A stretch of 64,000 nucleotides of DNA from Poronia punctata (GCA_022579005.1 MU401474.1:186001-250000); one strand, 5' to 3'. Positions 24,156-36,574 are shown, numbered from the stretch's first letter. Notes: generated by a model from the letters alone, not told the origin. Translations and numbers: made by a program.

Positions 24156-24794
24156 CTATGAGGCTGGAAATTGTGCCCAGTAGATCCCTGTCATACGTCC
24201 TGTCAGTTAGTAGCCAGCGGTATATCTGACAGACTAGGATACTGACATTTGAGACTGGCCAGTTTTGGACGATGTCTCTGAGTACCGGCACCAATATTGA
24301 CTACGGTACTCGTAATGGGGACTCCTCACATCTACGACGACCTTCGAGAGTGCTCATACCAACCACATGGCGGATTTCTGTCAATAGAAGTCGTAACCAG
24401 CCTGGCTCGAGCTAAACTTTTTAAAAAGAACACTCGTATAGGCATACCTAGAGTCGAACTACCGTGGGGCTCCCGACAAGCGCCATTCGATGCGCACGTT
24501 ATATTCTCGCTCATAGGACAGACGGGGCTAAAGGATGATTCCTATGATCCAAGAAATGGTGGCGTCACCTGGTAACGCCAGCGAGCCGTCTCTGGCTGCC
24601 TCAGAAGTTAGAACTTCGGCTTCCGCTAGGCTTGGACCGAGCCAAGAAGTTCATTTTAACTTTTTATTGCACCGGTAATTTAGATCGGGATTTAAACTAA
24701 GTACCTGGACGAGCGACAAATACGTGTAGGTCATCACTTCCGCCGGAGATAAACGTATACGTATACCGGTAGGCGGGGCTTAGAAGTTGGACGC

Positions 24795-25569
24795 TTATCG
24801 AGTTTCTTTAAGCACGGACGCTGCAACGTACTGGATCTCGAGATTGAACGGTCCCTGCTGCTCGCCGAAAAAGCTGAGGAGGGCTCAGCTATCAGACGGT
24901 ACAATAAGGCCGAAAGTAAAAAATAGATAGTGGAACGACTAACCTTCGCATCATTATGCTGATTCGCTTGATATTTGCAACATCCAACGGCTTCGCATCC
25001 GACTTTGGCTTGCCTCTGTACGTTGGCCTCAGGTCTTTCCAGGGAATGTGAAGGTCGACCTCGTCCCCAACGAAGTCGTATTCCCAGCTAACTGTGCTCT
25101 GCTCCCGACCGTCGGGACGTGTGGGAAGGATCTCGTCCTTGACTATAAAGGTGTACTTCTTCCCATCGCCCTGACTAATGGCCAAGTCTAAGCCGTTAAA
25201 GGCAGACAGATTCCATCGCTGCGGATCTGGGGACCGCTGCGAAGCAAAACCAGCACCGCCAAGAGCCGTGATATCTAGCTCACCATGGAAGCGCACCTTT
25301 TCCTGTGACCCGGATATGGATTCCAGATAACTTTGGCTCTTGCCACCTCGCACACGATCGTCAGAAGTAACCCATGATTCTGCAATCCAGGGTCTGGGAT
25401 AAGTGTTGGTTGTTAGTTCTCTCGGATAGGGGGTTATGTAACTGCGGAAATGCGGCTAGGCTTGCTGGTACGCGTACGCGTACGCGTAATCCGCCAGACC
25501 ACCGGTTTTAAGCACAAGTACTTACTTATCTCCTCCGAAGAGATATGTCCGGGGTCCGGAAGGCACCAT
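24795..25569 (-). CDS. CIA30-domain protein (complex I intermediate-associated protein 30 family)
   Basis: This belongs to the CIA30 family; the classical Neurospora member is a chaperone for mitochondrial complex I assembly, and other fungal members have unknown roles. Exons in transcribed order are 25569-25526, 25393-24944 and 24873-24795, giving 190 residues. Splicing restores PRTYLFGGDKPWIAESW, then VTSDDRVRGGKSQSYLES, FHGELDITALGGAGFASQR, WNLSAFNGLDLAI, DLHIPWKDLRPTYRG, and across intron 2 ISIMMR/SFFGEQQGPFNLEIQ. These are the core blocks of the domain. Introns are 132 nt (GTAAGT...CAG) and 70 nt (GTTAGT...CAG). The chosen start (MVPSGPRT) is the only ATG in the first exon, but the frame stays open for 53 codons upstream with plausible protein (TTPWANTPFKKPTVTNNSIS), so the real start may lie in a further 5' exon. 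No mitochondrial targeting signal is evident in the modelled N-terminus. Confidence 0.87.
25469..25488. repeat. Tandem TACGCG repeat (three ACGCGT hexamers) in intron 1 of the CIA30-domain gene
   Basis: Three overlapping ACGCGT units at 6-bp spacing lie inside the 132-nt intron. ACGCGT is the core bound by MBF-type cell-cycle factors in fungi, but position inside an intron makes a regulatory role uncertain; it may be a simple microsatellite. Confidence 0.6.
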
Positions 25570-28500
25570 CGGGGATTCGGGGGTCTTTAGATCCCAGGAT
25601 ATGCTATTGTTAGTGACAGTGGGTTTCTTAAAGGGCGTATTAGCCCAGGGGGTTGTTGTGACAGAGAATGTTTTTGTTTGTGATTGGCGGAAAGTCTGCA
25701 GGGGCGTTTGATTAGTTGTAAATCCTTGTCAGGCAGAAGTCTGAAGGATCTTGGTCAGTGTTTCCAATGGAAATATCAAGCTCTCTCAAGCATCATCATC
25801 TCCTCGTAGGACTTTCAACCTTGGCATACAAAACCGTCCCGACACTACATACAAAAGATGCGTCGCTCGGAGAGAAGAAGGGCTATGGTATATCGGAAAC
25901 AAGAGTGGATACATTCAGACAATGTCTGCTCTTCTGTGCTGAGTGTGTTCATCCAGTCGACTTGACATTGAACTCACCTGAAAATGATGCCGGTTACCCA
26001 CTTCAATCCAAGTGGGAAGATTAGGGCTATGTGATGCCTAGGTTCTGTAGGTATTATGATGTGCACAAATATTCCGTTCGCAACTACCGGAAAAAGTGTA
26101 GGATGAGATTGGAATGACATCGATGATGCTCACAGTGTGTAGTCCACTTCATGTTTCCCGCGCCGTCGGACAAGGTTACCGGACCTGCCCTACATGTCAG
26201 GTATAGTCCCCATCTGAACTCGGACTGAATCAAGCAGATTTTAGGTGGATCCGGGGTGCCAGAACCTTGAGTCCGAGGGTAGAACCATCGAAAACAAATG
26301 TTCACAGCCTCAAATGACGCCAGGTGAAGCATCCTTCAAGTTACGGACCGCCCCAATATGGCCAAATACCCGTCGACTTTACATGCGTGCGTGCAGTCAA
26401 TTGTTTCACCCACTCTCAATAGGGACTTTTTCAAACCAATAACAGCACGCCTCGACTTATAAAGATATGGTGACTTAGAAGCGTAGATGGACAGTTTATA
26501 GGCGTACAGTCCCAACCTACGAGTACGAACTCCAGTTAGATGTTAGATCCCTAAATTTTACCCCGTTAAGTCATGAGACGCCATAAGGAAAACAGGCAAA
26601 TTAGCCCATCCCCGGGCTAAGCTCACGGAAAGGGACATCAAATCCAGCAACCTACGTAGGTTACAATGTCATTTTTCCCCAGACGCAAAAACTCCGTCAA
26701 CAGAAACTCCGTGGTATACCGGCGGTTTTGCTGCTGCAGCAAAAATGTCAGAACTCTGAAATTTGAAACGGAAATGTGGGTCTGGACCACGTTTATTTCC
26801 TTGGCCCGTCTATGTACTCATACTCTGTATTTGTACCGACTAGACTACTTGAAGACAAGAAAGATGCATAAAAATAGTTCTGGTCTCCGTCGCTTTGTAA
26901 CCAATTATATCGACCTCGTTTTTCTCCAGTACGAGCTAATACCCATGTCCAGAGTCCGAGCAAGTTACCCAAGTAACCTAAATGTAGTCTAGAGAGCATC
27001 ACATTTCCTTGCCCTCTACAATAGAGACACGATGCAAGGTTAAGTTTAAGGTCTACTTAAACATCTTACTTATTACGTACGTACATTTATGCGTAGAATG
27101 CATTGCCCTTCTTAACCTTGAATTTACCTGGATACAAGCGTGATTGTTTGTACCTAGGTATATCATGTCTGTAGTAAATTAAGCCTCAACGGTTCTTTAA
27201 ATGTGCTCGTTGTCAAAATATCCCCACCATGTCAATAGGGAGGGGGGTAAAGTTCTAGACTTCCTTTAGCTAGTCTATCGATTCTAGATAGGTAAAGTAT
27301 CGACAACAAAGTAAACGGACAAGCTACCCTATTATCCGGCTTTTTTACGTGTAAGTCCGAAGTATGCGACTGATAAGGAGGGAATGGGGAAAAAGCAAAT
27401 ATGAAAGGTGCCCAACATCCTACGAGTATGTAGATGGATAACCACACACACTTTGTAGGTAGGCATGCGTAAAGCCGGAATAGGTTCATCAACGGTTTCG
27501 CGGGGTCTGGACCTTTGTTTTTTTTCCCCCTATCTCTCAATGTTTAAAGGTGTTCTTCTCTTCCTTTTGTTGTTGAGCCAGTTTTGAGGCTTATCCGTGA
27601 CAAAAGCCCAGTACCGTAACTAACCTAGCTCACCCATCAGCCAAAACAGTATCCGGATCGGCGGGTCTAGCCCTAGAACCCCCCTCATCATCCTTTCCCT
27701 TCCCCAGCTATTGACGCCCCAAACTAAAGCAATCAAAAAGAAAGAAAGGGAAAAAAGGCAGACCGAGAAGGATAAAGGGCGGCAGGCAAAAGATCGGAAG
27801 AAGGCGTCCAGTGAACGATGGTTGGGTGGTATCATAAATGCATAATATGGCGTCCCAAATTCGTCGTCGTCAGCTGGTCTATCTAGTTGCTATACAACGG
27901 GTTGACATACAAGTGGCACATGCCACCAGAATGGTAGGTTAGGTTGGGTTAGTCAACTCGGGTTAGTAGGCTATGTAGTATCTACGCACGTAGCCTAAGA
28001 CGGCGTGGGACGCCCTGTCTATTGCAGATCGTAACGATTGTTTTTGGCCGAGACACCCGCCTGGAACGTCGCCCTTCTTGGCACGACCGCATCTAGAACT
28101 GCCCATCAAGGATCATGTAACAAAATCGCGAAAGCAAAGAGGTCTAGCCAATTTTTTCGTTGTAATTTGCTTTTTCATTTGCTTTGAAGGTTACGATACC
28201 GCTAGCTCGACTCCCGCGGGGGCGCGCTGTATCATCATCTATGTGTTTGTATAACAAGTTGTGCAGGGAGTTCTTCCAAAACATGAGGGGGGAAAAGGAT
28301 GAAAAGCAACCAAACGCTTGCTTTGGAGATTATATACCGAGAAAAAAAAGCCCAACACAAACAATCAACCGGAAGGTCGAGCACTTCGCCTTTGTCCAAA
28401 TAAGCTTTGCGCCCTCACTCCCGAAATGTTCCCGACATTGAAGACCCTGCCATCTTCCGACCCAAAAATGCAACCCTGCCCTTCCCATGTGTAAATCGTG

Positions 28501-28728
28501 ACGCGTAGATAATAATATATAGTCTCTTTCCCTGTTCAGACCCCCCGGGCCGCCCTATGCCGGTTTCATCCGGCTGACAAGCTGCCCCTGCTTCATAGAT
28601 GATGTGACCCGAGGCCTGGAGAGTCGGGCATAGATAGAGGTGTCGTCGGGTAGTCGTAGCCAGCCTCGGAGCAGTCCGCTGAATGATCGAACGAGTGAGA
28701 GAGCGGTGGTGTCTGATGCGAACACCGA
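25570..28728. other. Intergenic spacer upstream of the CIA30-domain gene and downstream of the bZIP gene
   Basis: No separate gene is supported. Bases 25570-25728 form an open extension of the CIA30 reading frame and may be coding. The rest carries short open frames without features and scattered TACCTA/CTACGAG motifs. A poly-purine/pyrimidine stretch lies near 27690-27790. Confidence 0.6.
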
Positions 28729-29581
28729 TCAGCTACGATGATGGTGATGAGATTGATTGCGCACATGACTCACATGAGGGTTCGAATGGTGGTCGTACGG
28801 GCCCGGAGCGTTCACATCCACTGGTACGTAATAGTTGACGTAAGGCGACATCGGGTCGTCCGACGGATAGGCTTCCCTCTTGACGCCGCCGCTAGCGTCG
28901 CTGAAATGTGTCATAGGGGGTAGTGTACAAGCAACCGAGCTGGCCATGTAGCTCGGGTAGGCCTCGGCCGAGGTCATACCATGATATGACTGGCCTGAGC
29001 TGTAAGGAGGCACCGCCATCTCGTCCGGAGGTGGGTATTGAGAGTAGATGAAAGGCGGCGTATGTGACCGTTCACGGTCGTCGTATTGGTGCTGGAAGAG
29101 TATCTCGTCTTCGTGGCTCATAGGAGGGCTGAACTGAGGCGGATGTGCCGGTTTTTGTGTGCTTGCGTTGCTCGACTTGGATGCCTTTGAGTTCTTCTTG
29201 CTGCTCCGACCACCAGGCTGTGCCTGCTTCTCCGGTACGTTGGTCGGTGGTGACCCCTCATCGGACGATCCAGCACGCCTCTCCAAATCTTCCAGACGTC
29301 TCTTGAGCTTCTTGCCTAGAACGTAAAAGCTGTCAGTTTCTAGCTAATTTGCAACCAAGGAGAAAGAGAGAGGACCGCATACGGTAGTTACGTTGCGCAA
29401 TGCGGTTCTGTATCCTCCTGCGCTCGGCCAAGTCGGAAATCTTGGTCCAGTCCTCATCCGGATTTGCAGAGCTGGAAAAGGCAGAGCTTGTGCCGTGTGC
29501 TGAGTATTGCCTGGGTGCTGGCGGAGCAGCAGCGTAAGAGGCATATTGATGTTGAGACATGGCGTACATTGGAGCCGACAT
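28729..29581 (-). CDS. bZIP transcription factor with short leucine zipper
   Basis: This is a nuclear DNA-binding protein of 261 residues. Exons in transcribed order are 29581-29383 and 29315-28729, with a 67-nt intron (GTATGC...CTAG) that interrupts the basic region. The joined basic region, about residues 50-80, reads DLAERRRIQNRIAQRNYR then KKLKRRLEDLERRAG; Asn59 and Arg67 give the invariant N-x7-R spacing. The zipper is unusually short: leucines occur at about 70, 74 and 77, then sequence turns to Gly/Ser/Pro-rich linker. The remainder is low complexity, with a Lys/Ser-rich patch (~100-120), a Tyr/Pro-rich region and a His-rich C-terminus (NQSHHHHRS). This architecture is found in a group of Pezizomycotina bZIPs with regulatory roles in development or stress, but I cannot assign a named orthologue. 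The gene is followed upstream by an exceptionally long gene-free region. Confidence 0.88.
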
Positions 29582-32500
29582 AAGTAGTCGACAACCTAGG
29601 ACGATTACTCGGTTGATGTGACGATAGTGACGAAGTAACTATAGTGACGTTGGAGATATAGACAGGTCAAGTGAACAAACAAGAGTACTACTACTCTGTC
29701 TTCAGGCGATGAGAGATGTTGATGATATTAGTCGAGATGACTTCAGCACTACCTCCGGCAGTCGAGGAAGAGGGGAGGAAGGAATATATACATATCAGAA
29801 GGAGAGCTTCCTTCAGCCATGGCTAGCTGCTGCATTGCCCTCGTAATCTTCCGTGGGCCGGGCGGACCTCCATCTACGACTGGGCTGGGCATGGTGGGAG
29901 AAGGCTTGAGACTTGGGACAGTACTTTGCCCATGTTGCATGCTTCTGCCCCATGCCACGAGGCACGGAAAAGTACGTAGGTACTTCTTTCTGCAGGGCAG
30001 GAGAAGGCAGGGGTCCCCCCTTGCACTCGGCTACCACAAAGGCATCTAGCTGCGAGAGAGTACATTTGCGCCGATTCGAGGTCCGCCATTTGGTCGCAAC
30101 GTTGGGACGCCAAGCCAAGGTTCCCAGTGCGAGTGTGGCAGCGCATCGATCCTGGCTGGCAGGAGCGTTGACCCATGGGAAACTCCACTAATAGTAGGCG
30201 ACAGGGGGGAATGGTGCTGCGCAAAATAACCCTTTTTCCGTCTAACCGGATCGGGACATGGTTTTCTCGGCTTGGGACGAATCCCTGAGAGCATCCCAGA
30301 CCCAGCCGAAGCCGACGGCAGTGGCTCACTGACTGGTCGACCTAGTGCCCACCAACCTTTCAGGGCTGTAAACTGCGTGCCCAGTGACAGAATAGCAGAC
30401 ATCGTAGCTACTCGTAACTGGTAGGCAGGTGTCCACGATCACCAATCAGGACCTATTTAGGTTACATTACCTTACCTAACCGATAACCTAAACAGCTGCC
30501 TAGACTCGAGAGCACAATGTAGGTATCTGGCTTTCCAGCTCCCGCTGCTGAACCGACTCAACGGTTAAAGCAGCGACAACTCGCGATGAACTGCTTGGGC
30601 GCGCGTTGTATTCTCTACGTCTGTGTTAATGTCGTGTAATCAAGAGTAGTCTAATAGGCGTAGGCTGTTATAATAGCTGCTATAAACCACTAAATAAGTC
30701 AACGGCACATTATCGGTGTCCCCCCTAACGCAGACGGCGCGGCGTAGGCACCTATCTTTAGCAGGTCGGAGTTCTGGTTTGTTTGACTAGCGGGCTCGAC
30801 GAGCACAGAACGTATGCTCGACTGACCTATGATTATGTGATAGGGACTAATTAGCTAGCGTGGGCTTGCCATATTTTACCCGCAGTTACTATCAAGGTTC
30901 ATATCATAGGGACTTTTTTTTCCCTACATAGTTGAAAACACATTGCCAGAGCCGTGGCACTGGGCATCAAAGTTAGGTACTGCCTACGGCTACGGGGACT
31001 ACCCGCCCGTTCCTTTTCATTAGGGTCGGCCGCGTGGGATGGGTGATTTTCCTTGAGCATCCTGGAAGGCCTGTGGAGATAAGAAACTTCGGAAATAAAA
31101 AAAGAAGTCGAGGTACCCACGTATTAGTCTACGTCCACTCATCTTCTGTCGTGGACAAGATAAAAACTCTCCGACGCCCTTCAAACAGTACCAACAGAAC
31201 AGGTTCTGGTAGTACCTACCTGTGAATAACAATCAGAAGCCGTAATTACCAATAGCCGCTCGGCTCCTAACCTAGGGAAACAAAGCAAAAGGGCCAAGTA
31301 ACTTGCCCACTCGCTCCCTACGGCGTATTCTGCGGCCGCCAGGGCTTAGAGTGATTGCGGATATACGGTCCTCGTCCGAAAGCGAAGTGGAGATGTCAAT
31401 CTAGCCAGGCTGGGCGCTAGACTAGGGAGCTGGTAAGTACAAGTACGGATATACCAACAACATGGTCTAATAAACCGCCTAACGATTTCCAGGAACAACG
31501 GTTCTAGTGTCCTACCTATTGCTTGTCCTGTAAGGAGGCGGTAGTCTAATGAGGGGGCTTGCCAGTGGAAACCCCCTCGATATCATTTGTTCTCTGGAAT
31601 CATTCCCTTCTTTTTTTATCCCGCCGTAGCTTCTATTTTCTCAATTATTTCTGCATGTATCGAGCAGTTGTTGTTTGCGAAATGACTAATACTCTCAGCT
31701 TGAGGATGCAGCAGTGCGTCCGAGCGTGTGGCATGTTAAAAATATCATGAACCTAACGTCTGCTTCGGTAGATAAGTACCTGATAGGGAGTTTATTGCTT
31801 GGCGGAGACTAGGTGGTGAAATAGATACCCCGAGCCCCTGAAAATAGGTGGAAGAGAAGAGAACCCCAATGTCTAGCCTGGTCCGTATGCATGCAAGTAG
31901 GTTTAAGAGCTAACCTTAGATACTTGGAAGCAGATCAGAGCACCTCTTACTCGTATTTTCAACTCATACGTGTAGATTTTACTATCAACTTGGTTGACTA
32001 ACCCAGATTGTTACAATAGTGCTTTTGCGTGCTGCTAATCTAGTCTTACCTACACGTATAATCCGCAGAGAGTCTGTAATAATTTACTACCTTACAATAG
32101 ATGTACAGTTACCTGTATATAATAGGTAGCAGTGAGTGCTGGTGTGGATGTGTGAACCTACGGTAGATAGGGAAAAGGACTCTGGACCGTTAGGCCTACC
32201 AAGACTTGCATACGTAAAAGGCCAGAAAAGTACCCGAGCACCCGAGTTACGTACACCCGTGTACATTTCTAATTGCGTCGAGACGCAGCCCCAGCTGGTT
32301 ACATAAATCTTCTATTTTTGGTGTCCAGCATTACCAATCGCCAATCTAAATTCTCATTGGCCCGTTGCCGGACCCTTGGGCTTGGTCTCTTGGCCCTTAG
32401 GGCTGGCGAATCAACTTGGCTTGGGTACTTCCTAGCCGGAAAAGTCTCCGGCTAAAAACGTCCTACTCGTGCCGGCTCTGCAACTGTAATAGGCAAAACG

Positions 32501-35438
32501 GGCTTCGTTGGCTTGAAAGAGCAGAGTAAACAAACACCAATTGCCTTGGCCAAACATGAGCCTAATAACTTATCAAAGGTATAATTGGACTGGCCCTGGT
32601 CAAGCCCTTGATTAGCTGGCCGAAGCAGGTTCGATCTCTCTCAACCAATTCTCGCTGTGAAACATGTGCAACTTTGATTGATAAGCTTTGTTGTCGAAGA
32701 AACGATCTGGCGCCGGTCTAGACGACAAAAACAGCCTAGTGGCACACTAAGTTTCGACCAAAAGCCGATTTGTAGAATAAACAAACCCCTTTAGGTAATA
32801 CTTGTAAGTTGTACAGGCGTGCTAGTCAATCGAAATATTAAATAGGTAATTGGTAGTTACGACCCGAATTCACCCTTTCATCTATGTATGTAACCCTGGA
32901 CATAAGACGTGCCCAATGCTAAAATGGTTCTGTTGTGTTCTGGAAGGTTTTGGCTGTGTTGATGGCGCCAGCTGAATGGCTCGTAACATGGTGAAATTTA
33001 CCCTCAGCTCTACCCCTTCTTGTGTCTCGAGTCTAGACGCCGAACAAAGAAATAACTAGGTTAGGTGTAGGTAGGTAAGGGGGGTATAGATTCCCATGTA
33101 CGACAGTTGCGGTCTAGCCGGTTTAGATTAGCAGACGCTGGGTATTCTGTGTCCATTATTAGATGCGTCTAACCTTACGGTGTAAATCACGGTCTTTCCT
33201 CAAGCCACTTCGAAGCATTACCGGGTAGTGTAGTACCTAGTCGTCTGGGCAAAATGATGGGTTTGTCTTGGTCGGTCGACGTAGGTCGTGTTGGATTCGA
33301 ATGCGTAAATCTTTGAACAACGTTATTGCCTAACCTACTCGTGCCTACAAGACGTATTGTGGCTATAAATATCTACATTACTGGTATTTGTTGACAGCTG
33401 AAGAAATTTGGTCACAAAGAACCGGCCAACCAGACATCTCGCCGCCGGTACGGAACCACCACAGCCACTAGAACCCGTGGGCTTGGTTCGCCCACCCTTC
33501 TCGAAGCCTGTCCCTTCATGACATACGATACACTACACGTGTAATAAGGTTCTCACGCCAAGAGCATCGAGTCCTTCCCTGTTCTCCTGTACATTGGTGA
33601 ATTGTACGAAATGGAAGAACATATATGCCTCATATACGAGTGCTGGACTGCCATTTCGGTATACCAACGACCGGACTCGTCGCAACCAATATCCTAAACG
33701 CTACAAGAAGACATCCTCGAGACGACTTTATGGTCCTATGTTTCAAGTTTCGTGTGTATCTTGTTCGGAAATAAATGCCTTTTCACCAATTTCCCTAGCA
33801 TACCTCGTGGGTTTCCAATCGACCCTTGCATAGGTACACGAGTCAACCAGCGGCTTCAGCGGCCGCGTCTCGGGACACCCCCGAATTACTCGGATTCGTA
33901 TCAAATTGAGGCGGGTGAAGTCAGGATAACACGCTGATGAAACAGAAGGGATCTATGTGACGCTCGTGTTGCAGTCGCACCCGGTAATAGGTTACAGAGA
34001 TCATCGGTCGGGTGAAACACGACCACATGGAGGCGCAGCAGCAGGCCGACTGTACGAGTAGGATTCACCGCCTGGACATCTATATTGAGAGCCCCTATCG
34101 CAGCAAGCAGTTTCTGTTGTCTGCTATATGGCGACGCAGGGCTGCCTGGAGAAGAACATGACGATACAGCCCACTTATTCCCCGTGAATTCTTCTCGGGA
34201 ATAATAACGACACTGCTTTTACAACCCTTGATTACCTGTGTAGCTGAGTGAGATGCGATTACTGCCACGCGACATTTGCTTACCCTGCGTTCGATAGGGG
34301 TCCAATTATGGCGCTGGTTTGTGGGGACGAGGGGATTGTTCTTGAGCGTCGAAAATACCCCAAATATGTCGGGTCTTTTTTTTACAATGCTAGGTTGGGT
34401 ACTTAGTTTGACTGTTTGACAGCACCTACCTAACCTACTCCGTAGATGCCATACGATTGCTCCGTGGTCTGCCAATCCTCCCAGCCCCTTCCTGCCGTCG
34501 CAACTCAATCGGTACCTCTTACCTAGAGTAGACAGGCGCATACGAGTACATTGTTTTGGTGGGTAGGCTATCGGCGACCAGTAGGCTATCTATCCACGGG
34601 GTAGGTACTACCTGAGATGACCTGAGTTCGGTGTCTTTTATCGACCACGAAAAATAGAGCAAACCAGCGTAACACTGGGAAATTGGCAGCTGAAAAGAAA
34701 CACCGAATATACAAGAGCCTTATTTAGCTTAAACATTACCTTTCCAGGGATCTATCCGTACAGCGAACTTGCAACACAGGTGCGTACTGCACGTACATGT
34801 GTAGGTTAGGTACCTGAGTAGGTTTGAAAATAGTCGGCGACCCGGGCAGCGGGTACGTTTAGGGCGGCGACAGTGACGCATTTCAGTCCGAAACCCAAAT
34901 GGAAACATAGTTACCCCTTTGGGATATTGACAGATAAAACATTAATCATTATCCCACACACCATCCCACATGAAAAAACGTGCTCATATGTGTATTGTAA
35001 ACACCTTGTACATTGTATATGGGTTGTAACTTTTATATATACTGTACATATCGCACTGTTTATCAGACAGACCCTGCAGATAGATGGATATACAAACATC
35101 ATCATAATGATGCGCCGTGCATCAGTTAATGCAGCCCAGAACCGCTTCACCGCGTGTCCAAGCCATCGCTGCTGGTGATATAATGTGCTTACGAGGATCG
35201 TAACAGCGAAAACCTACCTAACCTACAGATGCTACGCTGCGCCGGCTACCTATTAGATCTTTGTACTAGAAACTAGACACCGAATTACCATAACCTGCAT
35301 TCCGTACAGCACACTACTGGTAGACTGCCGTACCTAGGGAAAATCAAATTTGAACCAAACGAGGTACTCATTTGTTGTTGTGAATCCTTCTCGGCCAACT
35401 CGGGTACGAGGTAGGTAGGTTTGCAAGGACCTCTACTT

Positions 35439-35831
35439 TTACGTGTATGTAGGTAGATTTCCTCGTTGGACGACACACACACAGACTCTCAGTGTACTGT
35501 ACCAAACATGACTCGGTCGCTCGTGCTTCCTCTGAGTCCCTGACAAACCTTTCAGAGACTCGCATTCTCTTCCCGCCATCCGGAACCAACGTGGTTGGAC
35601 GGTAGAGTTACCGTCCCCTTGGTCTGGGTTCTTGCCAAGACAATTTCCCGTCTTACTGTCCTGGCACCCCCCCTTCTGGCATTTTACCCATGCATCTCGG
35701 TATCTAATCTCCTGCTGACGACGTTTATCCTTCGGATTTGAACAAGCATCGAAAAGCTCGATGATTTTAAGATTATTACGTGTGCAATATGCCGTACATG
35801 GTGTCCACTTAAGGCTAGACAGGTAATCCAT
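35439..35831 (-). CDS. Uncertain candidate: small cysteine-containing open frame
   Basis: A 130-codon open frame starts MDYLSSLKWTPCTAYC and contains seven cysteines in its first ~100 residues, including KCQKGGCQDSKTGNC. A TTAG immediately precedes the ATG and could be a splice acceptor, so an upstream exon with a signal peptide is conceivable but I cannot place one. The last ~25 residues drift into low complexity, so the true end may differ. No family is recognised. It may be a chance open frame in a gene-poor region. Confidence 0.2.
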   Translation of the reverse strand: MDYLSSLKWTPCTAYCTRNNLKIIELFDACSNPKDKRRQQEIRYRDAWVKCQKGGCQDSKTGNCLGKNPDQGDGNSTVQPRWFRMAGRECESLKGLSGTQRKHERPSHVWYSTLRVCVCVVQRGNLPTYT

Positions 35832-36107
35832 CTAATTACATACATACCTACTTCTCAAGATTTAACTTCTTAAGTTGATAAGAAGGTAGGTTGGTATTTT
35901 CCACCTTCATAAATGCGAGGCCGACTTGCGCTAGTGATGGGAACGTCCCGTTCGGTGGGTCATCACCCTCCTTGTTGAGACATACATGAGATATCTCCAA
36001 ATCCTAATTAGGTTGCTATTTTAAATGGACTTATCAAAAGTATCAGTGCTGCATTTCTATTTTTTGTCTACTGAGAAATGGAACAGGACATTTAGGGAAT
36101 CGCCTTC

Positions 36108-36350
36108 CTATAGCCTAATCGGTTGAACTTGTAGGGCTGAAAATGACATGCTCTTCATGCTGAAACAAATGCAGGACCTCTTTTCATGACGCAGCAGGCC
36201 GTTTCTCCATACGTCAAACCAGTTACTTGAAGTACGCAGCCCAAAAGACCATGTTGCCGTCTCTGTAGTAGAGTGCTGCCCCCAGACATTGTTTATCAAT
36301 ATCTCCGAAGACCACCAGTGAACCGCTCCAGCAGATTTCGAAGCATTATA
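36108..36350 (-). pseudogene. Possible degenerate coding fragment
   Basis: Two minus-strand frames show protein-like composition. One is open from about 36348 to a stop at 36108 and includes HWWSSEILINNVWGQHST. Another contains CLGAALYYRDGNMVFWAAYF before in-frame stops. The alternation could mean an old gene with frameshifts, but I cannot name a family and the signal is weak. It lies about 200 bases from an assembly gap. Confidence 0.2.
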
Positions 36351-36483
36351 TCATCAACGGAAGATACAATAGGCTAGCGGCCGCCCGGGAGATTAACAAG
36401 GATCGCATTTAATTACCCCTATAGTCAGTAATGTTGCGATTTAACTAGACTACCCGTCCATTATTCAAAGATAGGCTTTCATT

Positions 36484-36574
36484 GCCCCCCGCCGGGGGGG
36501 CGCGCGGCGGGGGCGGGCGGGGGGGGGGGGCGGGGGGGGGGGGGGGGGGCGGGGGGCGGGGGGCNNNNNNNNNN
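36484..36574. other. Assembly gap (10 N at 36565-36574) with G-homopolymer flank
   Basis: About 80 bases of nearly pure G with occasional C precede ten Ns. Real genomic sequence of this type is rare and the pattern is characteristic of low-quality read ends, such as poly-G from two-colour sequencing, being extended into a gap. Another C-run lies at about 36665-36680. Sequence here should be treated as unreliable. Confidence 0.9.

Larger units (their letters stand above)
21271..24794. other. Intergenic spacer between convergent antiporter and CIA30-domain genes
   Basis: No gene is supported. Two 3' ends converge here. The spacer is dense in TACCTACC/GGTAGGTA, ACTCGTA and similar motifs (especially 21700-23350), and contains (TATC)n at 21336-21365, (AAACA)n at 22938-22960, a C-run near 23153-23162 and (CCAG)n at 24134-24155. 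Confidence 0.65.

Noticed and set aside
30361..30372. CAGGGCTGTAAA, identical to the hAT terminus
   Set aside because: Only 12 bases match; no AT-rich body, no second end and no duplication nearby.
32620..32650. GGTTCGATCTC, resembling a tRNA B box
   Set aside because: The flanking bases cannot form a T stem and no A box or acceptor stem is present.
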